DNA from: Modestobacter sp. | Lineage (GTDB): Bacteria; Actinomycetota; Actinomycetes; Mycobacteriales; Geodermatophilaceae | Length of the DNA: 9,984 bases | Reading direction: 5' to 3' | NCBI GenBank assembly: GCA_025966175.1 | Contig: JAOPVN010000404.1 | Coordinates: forward strand, 1-9,984 | Part shown: positions 1 through 7,298 of the stretch, one piece after another | How the letters are laid out: each line of letters opens with the position of its first letter | How positions within the stretch are numbered: position 1 is the stretch's first letter | Program-made: the position numbers and the translations under genes | The notes under the pieces: model-generated | Seen by the model: the letters and a program-made list of their open reading frames with translations, nothing else | Databases searched by the model: none | Told to the model about the DNA's origin: nothing

Positions 1-84
1 CACCGGCGCGGGCACGCCGGCCCCCCGGCGGTCGGCCTCGCCGGCCGGGCGGCTCGCTCTGCCGGTCGGAAACCGGTCACGCGG

Positions 85-2637
85 ATGACCCCGGCGCGCA
101 GCATCCGGCGGACGATCGCCGGGCACCTCGGACCCCTGCCCCGGGAGACCCGGCTGGTGCTCGGCGTCACGGCAGCCCTGCTGGGGCTGGCCACAGTTGC
201 GGGGCGACCCTTCCTGGGGGCGGACTCCCCCAGCGCCTCCCTCTCGCTGCCGTGGTGGCTGCTGGCGGCCGCATTCGCCGCCACCGAGGCCAACGTCCTG
301 CACCTGCAGGTGCAGCGGCAGGCGCGATCGGTGTCGCTCAGTGAGTTGACGGTGGTCCTGGGGTTGTTCTTCGCGGCGCCCCTCGACATCTGGATCGGCT
401 GGCTCGTCGGCTCCGCCGCCGTCTTCGTGGTCCACCGCACCTCCCTGCTGAAGGCCTCCTTCAACCTCGCCCTGGTCACCGCGGAGACCGCGGTGGCCGT
501 GGCCGTCTTCCACGCCGCTGTGTCCCTTGCCGACGGCCGCACGCCGGTCATCTGGCTGGGGGCCTACGCGGCTGCGTTCGTCCTCAATGCACTCGGCGTC
601 ATCGCGGTCGGCATCGTGATCGCGGTCTACGAGGGCGGCGTGCACCCGGCCGCTCTCCTCCGGGACGCCGTGACCGGCAACCCGGCAGGGCCGGTCATCG
701 TGACCGTCGCTCTCGTCGGCGTCACGACTCTGACCGCAGTCGCGGACAGCATCTGGCTGTTCGTCGTGCTCGGCGCCCTGCTCCTGCGCGCCTACCGCGT
801 CTTCGCGACGCTCACGGAGCGGCACCGGGACATGGAACGGCTCTACGAGTTCGGCCAGGCACTCGGCAGTGCTCCGGACGTGGACCACGTGCTGAGGACC
901 GTGCTCGGCGAGGCCAAGGAGCTGCTGCGATCCGAGCGGGCCGAGGTCGCGCTCCTGACACCCGGCGGAGAACTCACCCGGGTCCGGATCGACGCGGACG
1001 GCCGGCTGTCCCGTTCCGTGGAGCCGGGCAGCCGGGAGGAGCACTGCCTGCGAGGCGTGCTGGACGGGGGCGTCCCGCTGCTCGCGCCGCGGGGCACCGG
1101 AGCCGCCGCCGCAGGCTCCGGGCCGGCCGGGCGCGCGTTCCGGGAAGCGATCGCTGTTCCGCTGCGCGGTCGGGACGGCTTCATCGGCGTGCTGTTCGTG
1201 GCCGATCGGCTGGGCGAGGTCCGCACCTACGACCAGGACGACGTACGGGCCCTGGAGACCGTGGCCAACCACGCCGCCGTCGCGCTGCAGAACGGCGAGC
1301 TGATCGAGAAGCTGCGGTACGAGGCCCTGCACGACAGCCTGACCGGCCTGCCGAATCGCACGTTCCTCCGGGCCGGCCTCGACGCCGCGCTCGATGACGT
1401 CCACGCGGGGCGGGCGGCCGGCGTGGCCGTGATGATCCTCGACCTCGACCGGTTCAAGGAGATCAACGACATCCTGGGACACCAGCACGGAGACCTCCTG
1501 CTCGTCGAGGTCGGCCGGCGCCTGACGTCGGCGGTCGGCCGGGCCGGCACCGTCGTCCGCCTCGGCGGGGACGAGTTCGCCGCCCTCCTGCCGGACACGG
1601 CCGACGAGGAACGGGCGCTCCGCGTCGCCGGCCGCGCCCTGCGGGCACTCGAGCTCCCGGTGGTGGTCGACGGCCTGGAGATCGACGTCAGCGGGTCCAT
1701 CGGCGTCGCTCTGGCACCCACCCACGCCTCCGACGCCGCAGCGCTGCTCAAGCGCGCCGACGCGGCGATGTACCTCGCCAAGTCCTCCGCCTCCGGCCCG
1801 CGTCTCTACGAACCGGACCTGGACACGACCAGCCCTCGTCGCCTCACCCTCGTCTCCGAGCTGCGGGCGGCACTGCACGACGACCGCATCCAGGTGCACG
1901 TGCAGCCGCAGGCCCGGCTGGGCTCCGGTGCGGTGGTCGGCGTCGAGGCGCTGGTGCGCTGGCCGCACCCCGACCTCGGCTGGGTGTCCCCCGACGAGTT
2001 CATCCCGGTCGCCGAACGCAGCGGCCTCATCGGGCCGCTGACCAGCCAGGTCCTCGCCGCGTCGCTGGCGGCATGTGCGCAGTGGCGGGCGGCCGGGCAC
2101 GACCTGGGCGTCGCCGTGAACCTCTCCGCCCGCAGCCTGCAGGACGCTGCTCTCGTCGATGAGGTGGCCCGGCTGCTCCGTCGGCACGACGTCCCGGCCG
2201 CCCGGCTCACCCTCGAGGTCACGGAGAGTTCGGTCATGGCCGATCCGGCCCGCGCCGTTGGTCTCCTGCACCAGTTGCGAGATCTCGGCGTGCGGTTGTC
2301 CGTGGACGACTTCGGCACCGGCTACTCCTCGCTGTCCTACCTCAAGCGGCTGCCGGTGCACGAGGTCAAGATCGACCGGAGCTTCGTCACCGGGCTCCGG
2401 GAGCAGGGCGAGGACGTCGCGATCGTGCGCGCGATCGTCGACCTGGGCCGTCACCTCGGGCTGGAGGTCCTCGCCGAAGGCGTCGAGGACCAGGAGACCT
2501 GGGACCTGTTGGCGTCCATGGGATGCGATCTGGTGCAGGGCTGGCACCTCGCCCGGCCGATGCCTACGGGTGAGCTCCTGCCCTGGCTCGTGGCCCGCGA
2601 GAGGGCCACCACCCCGGGCGGCCTGCGCGCCGTCTGA
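85..2637 (+). CDS. Membrane-bound GAF-GGDEF-EAL dual-domain c-di-GMP cyclase/phosphodiesterase
   Basis: Predicted to make c-di-GMP from GTP (GGDEF) and/or hydrolyse it to pGpG (EAL) at the cytoplasmic membrane. Residues about 24-240 are a multi-pass membrane region of some seven hydrophobic segments. A GAF domain follows (about 255-405), then GGDEF (about 411-575) with GGDEF intact at 494-498 and metal-site Asp453. The EAL domain (about 590-835) keeps E621 of EALVRW, N679, E711, D741-D742 of DDFGTG, K762 of KID, E798 and Q818, so both domains look catalytically complete. The c-di-GMP inhibitory I-site (RxxD, five residues before GGDEF) is missing: residues 485-488 are GRAG. The ATG at 85 has no clear Shine-Dalgarno, and a small dyad (CCGGT/ACCGG, 62-76) lies just upstream. 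The frame stays open to the window edge but has no in-frame ATG, GTG or TTG before 85. It is a full-length paralog of the minus-strand gene at 4419-7130. The net direction of activity cannot be read from sequence. Confidence 0.93.
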   Translation: MTPARSIRRTIAGHLGPLPRETRLVLGVTAALLGLATVAGRPFLGADSPSASLSLPWWLLAAAFAATEANVLHLQVQRQARSVSLSELTVVLGLFFAAPLDIWIGWLVGSAAVFVVHRTSLLKASFNLALVTAETAVAVAVFHAAVSLADGRTPVIWLGAYAAAFVLNALGVIAVGIVIAVYEGGVHPAALLRDAVTGNPAGPVIVTVALVGVTTLTAVADSIWLFVVLGALLLRAYRVFATLTERHRDMERLYEFGQALGSAPDVDHVLRTVLGEAKELLRSERAEVALLTPGGELTRVRIDADGRLSRSVEPGSREEHCLRGVLDGGVPLLAPRGTGAAAAGSGPAGRAFREAIAVPLRGRDGFIGVLFVADRLGEVRTYDQDDVRALETVANHAAVALQNGELIEKLRYEALHDSLTGLPNRTFLRAGLDAALDDVHAGRAAGVAVMILDLDRFKEINDILGHQHGDLLLVEVGRRLTSAVGRAGTVVRLGGDEFAALLPDTADEERALRVAGRALRALELPVVVDGLEIDVSGSIGVALAPTHASDAAALLKRADAAMYLAKSSASGPRLYEPDLDTTSPRRLTLVSELRAALHDDRIQVHVQPQARLGSGAVVGVEALVRWPHPDLGWVSPDEFIPVAERSGLIGPLTSQVLAASLAACAQWRAAGHDLGVAVNLSARSLQDAALVDEVARLLRRHDVPAARLTLEVTESSVMADPARAVGLLHQLRDLGVRLSVDDFGTGYSSLSYLKRLPVHEVKIDRSFVTGLREQGEDVAIVRAIVDLGRHLGLEVLAEGVEDQETWDLLASMGCDLVQGWHLARPMPTGELLPWLVARERATTPGGLRAV

Positions 2638-2662
2638 CCCGCCGCTGCTGTCGCGGGGCGGG
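2638..2662 (+). terminator. Possible hairpin terminator after the GGDEF-EAL gene
   Basis: Right after the TGA at 2635-2637, CCCGCC (2638-2643) can pair with GGCGGG (2657-2662) across a 13-base loop, followed by CTTCTC. A smaller hairpin, TCGGC/GCCGA (2667-2679), comes next. There is no real T-tract, which is common for actinobacterial terminators but also makes the call weak. Confidence 0.3.
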
Positions 2663-2827
2663 CTTCTCGGCGGAGCCGACCCGGAGGGCTGCACGGCCTC
2701 GCTCATCAGCCCGGGAACGCCCGCGGCTGGGAGGCGCACGTCCACCTGCCCGTTCGCCGATGGCTCGGCAGTGGCTTCGACAGACGCCCACCCAGCCCGG
2801 CACCCCACGCTGTCAGGCTTCACGGCC

Positions 2828-2843
2828 CCGTGCCGGGACACGG
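2828..2843 (-). terminator. Possible hairpin terminator for the GAF-PAS-GGDEF gene
   Basis: CCGTG (2828-2832) and CACGG (2839-2843) form a 5-bp stem with a 6-base loop, about 35 bases beyond the minus-strand stop codon at 2878. Two further C:G pairs are possible past an AA bulge. It lies in the 240-base gap between two convergent genes, where transcription must stop in both directions. No T-tract is seen. The rest of the gap shows no convincing gene. Confidence 0.28.
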
Positions 2844-2877
2844 AAGGGGCAACCGGCGGGCTGGTCGACCTCGCGGC

Positions 2878-4335
2878 TCAGCGGGCTGCCCGGCGGGCCC
2901 GCTTCACCGCGTACATCTGCCCGTCGGCCCGGGCCAGCAGCACCTCGGCGGTGTCGCTGGCGCCGGTGAGGGCGAAGCCTGCGCTGCACTGCAACGGCGT
3001 GGCGCCGGCGGCGAGGGCGGTGTGGATGCGATCGATGACCGCGCAGGTCTCCTCCGCGGTCTGCAGGCCGGGGCAGAGCACAGCGAACTCGTCACCGCCG
3101 AGGCGGGCGATCGTGTCACCGGTGCGGACCGCGCTGCGCAGGGCCGTGGCGGCGTGCAGGAGGGCGGCGTCTCCGGCGGCGTGCCCCGCGGTGTCGTCGA
3201 CGTGCTTGAAGCCGTCGAGGTCGCAGTAGATGAGCGCGGCGGGGGTCCCGCTGCGTCGCTGGGTGGTGAGGACCTGACCGATCCGGTCGAGCAGCAGGCT
3301 GCGGTTGGGCAGCCCGGTCAGCGGGTCGTGCAGCGCCGCCTCGCGCAGCCGTGCCTCGAGCTCCCGCTGCCGGGTCACGTCGGTGACCGTGGCGACGGCG
3401 CCGAGCAGGGCACCGCGGTCGTCGTAGACCGGTTCGGCGCTGGCCAGGGTCCGCCGCCGGGTGCGGCCGGGGGCTCCGGCGACCTGTTCGACCCCGCGGA
3501 CCAGCTCGCCGCGCAGCGCCCGCTGCAGCGGGGTGCGGGCGTAGGGGACCGGGGTGACGCCGTCGCCCTCGAACAGGTTCAGGACGAGCTGGTCGGGGCC
3601 GCCGGGCTCGTCGCAGTCCAGGGTCGGTTCCTGCTCGCCGACCTCGCCCTCCTCCCGCCAGGCCTGCAGGACCTTGTTGACCAGCTGGGGCCGGCCGGCG
3701 GCGTCACAGGCGACGACGCCGACCGACAAGGAGTCCAGCAGCGCCCGGTCGAAGGCCCGGGCGCGGGCCAGTTCGGCGCCGGCGTTCGCGGCGGCAGCGG
3801 CCAGCTCGGCGGCGCGGTGGACGTAGCGGCCGCGCAGGATCACGCCGCGGGTGAGTTCGGCGAGGTCGGCCAGCTGCTGCACCTGCTCGTCGGTGAGCTG
3901 CCGTGGCCGGGTGTCGTACACGCAGACGGTGGCGACGGGCACCTCCTCGACGTCGATCGGAGCGCTGGCGTAGAAGCGCAGGGCCCCGACCTCGCCGTTG
4001 ACGAACGGGTGGTGGCCGAACTCCGGGTCGGCGGACAGGTCCGCGGACCAGAAGACGCCGGGACGGAGGCTGGTGCGCGCGCAGACGGAGTACTCGCGGG
4101 GCACCTCGCCGGCCTCGGCGCCGACGGCGGCGAGGGTCAGCTGCCGGTCGGTGTCGAGCAGGTTGACCGCGGCGAACGGCACGCCGGTCAGCGCAACGGC
4201 CAGCCGCAGGGCGGCGCCGAGCTCGGCGTCGGCGGGGCGATCGAGGACGCCGAGCTCGCGCAGGAGCTCTCCCTGCCGGGCCGGCAGCTGGTCGGCGGTC
4301 TCGATCGCACGCAGGGCGGACGGCGGGGTCGGCAT
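2878..4335 (-). CDS. Soluble GAF-PAS-GGDEF diguanylate cyclase
   Basis: Predicted cytoplasmic diguanylate cyclase of 485 residues with no membrane segment. An N-terminal GAF domain (about 20-172) is of the kind often found before GGDEF, with the conserved stretch around SVCART (Cys85), HPFV and FYASAPI. A PAS/PAC region (about 195-325) ends in the usual TDVTRQRELEARL helix. The GGDEF domain (about 330-482) has GGDEF at 413-417, metal-site Asp372 in CDLDGFK, and a complete RxxD inhibitory site (R404, D407), so it should be active and product-inhibited. There is no EAL domain. The frame is open upstream to a longer start near 4422, but the ATG at 4335 is preferred. It has AGGAGGA five bases upstream, and the extra residues would be Arg/Pro-rich low complexity. 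It lies 83 bases downstream of the larger GGDEF-EAL gene on the same strand, so co-transcription is likely. The ligands of GAF and PAS are unknown. Confidence 0.93.
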   Translation of the reverse strand: MPTPPSALRAIETADQLPARQGELLRELGVLDRPADAELGAALRLAVALTGVPFAAVNLLDTDRQLTLAAVGAEAGEVPREYSVCARTSLRPGVFWSADLSADPEFGHHPFVNGEVGALRFYASAPIDVEEVPVATVCVYDTRPRQLTDEQVQQLADLAELTRGVILRGRYVHRAAELAAAAANAGAELARARAFDRALLDSLSVGVVACDAAGRPQLVNKVLQAWREEGEVGEQEPTLDCDEPGGPDQLVLNLFEGDGVTPVPYARTPLQRALRGELVRGVEQVAGAPGRTRRRTLASAEPVYDDRGALLGAVATVTDVTRQRELEARLREAALHDPLTGLPNRSLLLDRIGQVLTTQRRSGTPAALIYCDLDGFKHVDDTAGHAAGDAALLHAATALRSAVRTGDTIARLGGDEFAVLCPGLQTAEETCAVIDRIHTALAAGATPLQCSAGFALTGASDTAEVLLARADGQMYAVKRARRAAR

Positions 4336-4340
4336 CGTGG

Positions 4341-4347
4341 TCCTCCT
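4341..4347 (-). promoter_or_regulatory. Strong Shine-Dalgarno that fixes the start of the GAF-PAS-GGDEF gene
   Basis: On the minus strand this reads AGGAGGA, with five bases before the ATG at 4335. It is a near-perfect match to the 16S rRNA anti-SD and decides in favour of this start over the longer open frame. Confidence 0.75.
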
Positions 4348-4418
4348 GGTCGGGTGCTGCGGAGCCGGACGGTGGTCGGTGCTTCGTTGCCGCGGTGGTG
4401 CTCGGGGCTCGCGCCGGC

Positions 4419-7130
4419 TCACACGGCGGTGGAGCCCAGCTCTGCCGGCGTACGGCGGGACTCGCCGGGGGCGGCCATGAGTTCCAGGACCGTCTCCGCA
4501 TCGACGGGGCGGGAGAACAGGTAGCCCTGGCCCAGGTCGCAGCCGAGCTCGGTCACGTGGTCCCGCTGGTCGGTGGTCTCGATCCCCTCGGCAACCGTGA
4601 GCAGCCCGAGGGCGCCGGCCAGCTCCACGATGGCACGGGTGACGACGTCGGCGTTGGCGTCGCGCCCCAGTCCGTCGACGAACTCGCGGGCGACCTTGAG
4701 CATGTCGAGCGGGAAGCGAGAGAGGTAGGCCAGTGACGAGTACCCGGTGCCGAAGTCGTCGATGGCGATGCGCACGCCGAGGGCCTTGAGTCCCCCCAGG
4801 TTCCGCGCCGCGGTGTCCCGGTCCTGCATCAGCACGGTCTCGGTGATCTCCAGGATCAGCCGCGCCGGGTCCAGTTGCGCCTCGGCCAGGGCCCGGCCGA
4901 CGTGGTCGACGATCCGCGGGTCGATGACCTGCCGCGCGGACAGGTTGACGGTGACGAAGAGCGGGGGCGGCTCGCCGCAGGCACCGACCCAGCGCGCGGC
5001 CTGACGGCAGGCCTCGCGCAGCACGAAGGCCCCGATCTCGGTGATGAGACCCGACTCCTCGGCCAGGGGGATGAAGGTGTCCGGCGGGCGGACGCCCTCG
5101 GGGTGCTGCCAGCGGACCAGCGCCTCGGCGCCGGCCGGCCGGCCGGTGCGGAGGTCCACCAGAGGCTGGTAGACGACGGTGAACTCGCCGCGGTCCAGGG
5201 CGCCGGCCAGCTCGGCAGCCGGGTCCGGCCGGTCGGGGGTGGTCTCCCCCAGCCCCTCCTCGAAGAGGACGGAGATACCGCGGCCGCCGCGCTTGGCGGT
5301 GTACATCGCGATGTCGGCATGCCTGATCAGCGTGTCGACGTCGATCCGGGCATCGGCGAACGCCACGCCGATGCTCGCGCCGACGGTGGCGACGCGTCCG
5401 GCGCCCAGGTCGACGGGCAGGTCCAGTTGGGTACGGATGCGGTCGAGCACGTGCTGGACGCCGTCCCGGTCGATCGGCCCGTGCAGGAGCACGGCGAACT
5501 CGTCCCCGCCCAGGCGGGCGGCGGTGTCGGCTGCCCGCAGGCAGTCGCGCAGCCGCTCGGCGAACGCCTGCAGCAGCACGTCGCCGGCCTCGTGTCCGTA
5601 GGTGTCGTTCACCGGCTTGAACCCGTCGAGGTCGATGTAGAGGACGGCAGGCCAGAGACCGTTGCGGCCGGCCAGGTGCACCGCGTGCTGCGTCCGGTCC
5701 AGGAAGAGGGTCCGGTTGGGCAGGCCGGTGAGGGCGTCGTGCATCGCCTGGTGGCGCAGCTCCTCCTTGAGCTCGGTGACGTGCCGCAGGTCGCTCTGCA
5801 GCCGGCCGCGCTCCAGCGATGTCGCCACGTGGCGGGCGAAGGTCTCCAGGAGGGTCCGGTCGCTGCCGGAGAAGGTCGACACCTCGCCGAGCCGCCCGGC
5901 GACCAGCAGCAGCCCGTGCACCCGCTCATCGGTGCGCAGCACCGCCATGACCCCGTCCTTGAGTCCGCGCCGGGCGATGTAGCGGCCCAGCGGCCCGTCG
6001 GGTGCGACGCCGGTCCAGGTGGTCAGGGTTTCCCCCGTCACCGACTGCAGCAGGCCGGCCAGGTCGTCCGTCTCGCGCACGGGGAGCAGGGCGACCGTCT
6101 CCTGGCCCTCCCGGCTGCGGGTCATCGAGGCGGCGTCCGCGTCGCCGCCGAGCAGCACCAGCTCGGCGACCGAGGCCCGGAACGCCTCGCGCACCGCGGT
6201 GACGAAGTTGCTCAGGCCCTCCCGGGCGTCGTCGCTGTCGTGCAGCCGCGAGGTCACCTCGTGGAGCACCCGCAGGTTCTCCTCCTGCTGGCGGGCGTGG
6301 GTGTAGGCGCGGTAGGCGGCGATCAGCAACCCCGACGACGGCGCGATCAGCACCAGGCCCGTCGGGTCCAGCACCGCGGTGCGGGCGACGAGCAGCCCCA
6401 CCGTCGCGGTGCCCAGAGCGAACGGCATCGACAACGCGAACATCCGCCGGAGCTCCCGCAGGCTCGCACTGCCCTCGGACAGCGCGATCGCACCGAAGAT
6501 GCACAGGCCGGCCGTGAGGATGCTGGCCGCGACGGCGAGCAGGGCGCCGATCCAGGTCCAGGCACTCGACCAGTCCGCCCCGCGGGTCACGGCCGTGAAC
6601 ACCACCACGGCCACGCAGTCGGCCACCGCGAACTGGGCCAGGTTGAACAGCCGCTTCAGGCCGGACTGCCGCCGGTCCAGCAGGAGCACGAGCGCGGCGC
6701 CGGTCAACTGGGCGGCGATCAGAGCGGTCGGCTCCGCGAGGCACAGGGCCGCGGCCAGCACCAGGTCGGTGAGCGTGAACCCGTGCGACTCCCGCCGTAC
6801 CTGGACGTAGACCACCAGGCTCTCGCCGGCGGCGAAGGCCGCGACCCACACCAGCCAGGGGAGCTCCAGCGGAGCATCCACGCGCGGCAGGTCGTCCACC
6901 GCGCCGAAGAACAGCGTGATCGCGACCGCAGCCACCCCGGCGCCGAGCACCGCGATGCGCTGCTCCGCACTCAGTCGTGTCCAGACACGCGCCACGCCGC
7001 GACGAGGGGTCGTCGTGGTCGCCGGCACCGGAGCGCGCTCGGGCGTCGGCGGGTCGCCCGGGAGGGCGGGCGGAATCGCGCAGAGCTCGGGACCGGCGTC
7101 TGGAGTCGCGCCACTGCGGCTGCTGATCAT
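4419..7130 (-). CDS. Membrane-bound GAF-GGDEF-EAL dual-domain c-di-GMP cyclase/phosphodiesterase (second paralog)
   Basis: A 903-residue relative of the plus-strand gene at 85-2637, with the same domain order. A Pro/Thr-rich cytoplasmic head (1-50) precedes a multi-pass membrane sensor (about 55-275) and a GAF domain (about 285-440). GGDEF (about 460-620) has GGDEF at 541-545 and an intact RxxD I-site (R532, D535). The EAL domain (about 637-885) has E669, N729, E761, D791-D792, K812, E848 and Q868. One notable change is LKVAR where most EAL domains read LKIDR, so the Asp two residues after the catalytic Lys is Ala814. Phosphodiesterase activity may be altered, though variants of this stretch do occur. 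The ATG at 7130 is chosen over a GTG at 7217. The GTG has no SD and sits inside an inverted repeat, whereas 7130 has a modest GAGG ten bases upstream. It is probably the first gene of a two-gene unit with the GAF-PAS-GGDEF gene. Confidence 0.92.
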   Translation of the reverse strand: MISSRSGATPDAGPELCAIPPALPGDPPTPERAPVPATTTTPRRGVARVWTRLSAEQRIAVLGAGVAAVAITLFFGAVDDLPRVDAPLELPWLVWVAAFAAGESLVVYVQVRRESHGFTLTDLVLAAALCLAEPTALIAAQLTGAALVLLLDRRQSGLKRLFNLAQFAVADCVAVVVFTAVTRGADWSSAWTWIGALLAVAASILTAGLCIFGAIALSEGSASLRELRRMFALSMPFALGTATVGLLVARTAVLDPTGLVLIAPSSGLLIAAYRAYTHARQQEENLRVLHEVTSRLHDSDDAREGLSNFVTAVREAFRASVAELVLLGGDADAASMTRSREGQETVALLPVRETDDLAGLLQSVTGETLTTWTGVAPDGPLGRYIARRGLKDGVMAVLRTDERVHGLLLVAGRLGEVSTFSGSDRTLLETFARHVATSLERGRLQSDLRHVTELKEELRHQAMHDALTGLPNRTLFLDRTQHAVHLAGRNGLWPAVLYIDLDGFKPVNDTYGHEAGDVLLQAFAERLRDCLRAADTAARLGGDEFAVLLHGPIDRDGVQHVLDRIRTQLDLPVDLGAGRVATVGASIGVAFADARIDVDTLIRHADIAMYTAKRGGRGISVLFEEGLGETTPDRPDPAAELAGALDRGEFTVVYQPLVDLRTGRPAGAEALVRWQHPEGVRPPDTFIPLAEESGLITEIGAFVLREACRQAARWVGACGEPPPLFVTVNLSARQVIDPRIVDHVGRALAEAQLDPARLILEITETVLMQDRDTAARNLGGLKALGVRIAIDDFGTGYSSLAYLSRFPLDMLKVAREFVDGLGRDANADVVTRAIVELAGALGLLTVAEGIETTDQRDHVTELGCDLGQGYLFSRPVDAETVLELMAAPGESRRTPAELGSTAV

Positions 7131-7140
7131 GGTTGTCCAA

Positions 7141-7144
7141 CCTC
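7141..7144 (-). promoter_or_regulatory. Weak Shine-Dalgarno for the second GGDEF-EAL gene
   Basis: On the minus strand GAGG lies ten bases before the ATG at 7130. It is only four bases and rather distant, so it is modest support for that start. Confidence 0.4.
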
Positions 7145-7183
7145 GGTGACTCGTGCTGACGATGGTGGCGATGACGTCCTGCG

Positions 7184-7219
7184 GGGTGCCCACGACTGGA
7201 TCACCCGCCGTGGGCACCC
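7184..7219 (-). terminator. Perfect 11-bp inverted repeat between protease and GGDEF-EAL gene
   Basis: GGGTGCCCACG (7184-7194) and CGTGGGCACCC (7209-7219) are exact reverse complements around a 14-base loop. The repeat lies after the protease stop (7299) and 53 bases before the next minus-strand start (7130). It has no T-tract. It may be a second terminator of a tandem pair, a 5' leader structure of the GGDEF-EAL transcript, or a dyad operator. Sequence alone does not choose between these. Confidence 0.5.
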
Positions 7220-7225
7220 GGGACG

Positions 7226-7287
7226 GTGACGAACGGCGCCGCTCGGCGCGCAGGGGGAGCCGCTGCCGTGCCGACGCCGTTCGTCAC
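7226..7287 (-). terminator. Perfect 13-bp inverted repeat just after the protease stop codon; likely terminator
   Basis: GTGACGAACGGCG (7226-7238) and CGCCGTTCGTCAC (7275-7287) are exact reverse complements. An inner TCGGC/GCCGA pair (7243-7247 with 7270-7274) can lengthen the stem past a bulge. On the minus strand it begins 11 bases after the protease TGA (7301-7299), the expected place for an intrinsic terminator. No U-run follows, as is common in actinobacteria. Confidence 0.55.
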
Positions 7288-7298
7288 GCCCTCGTGGG

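Noticed and set aside
2830..4524. Long plus-strand open frame opposite the GAF-PAS-GGDEF gene
   Set aside because: Low-complexity Gly/Gln/Val/Ala composition without domains. It runs over the real gene and its Shine-Dalgarno on the other strand.
85..7130. Inverted paralogous genes as a recombination switch flipping the middle gene
   Set aside because: The paralogs are similar in protein motifs but differ at many residues even in conserved blocks, so long identical DNA for recombination is unlikely, and no recombinase or short inverted ends are seen.
4875..7229. Long plus-strand open frame antisense to the second GGDEF-EAL gene
   Set aside because: It is rich in Gly, Gln, Val, Arg and His with no recognisable domain, and lies opposite a gene with clear GGDEF and EAL motifs. 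This is the usual antisense shadow in high-GC DNA.
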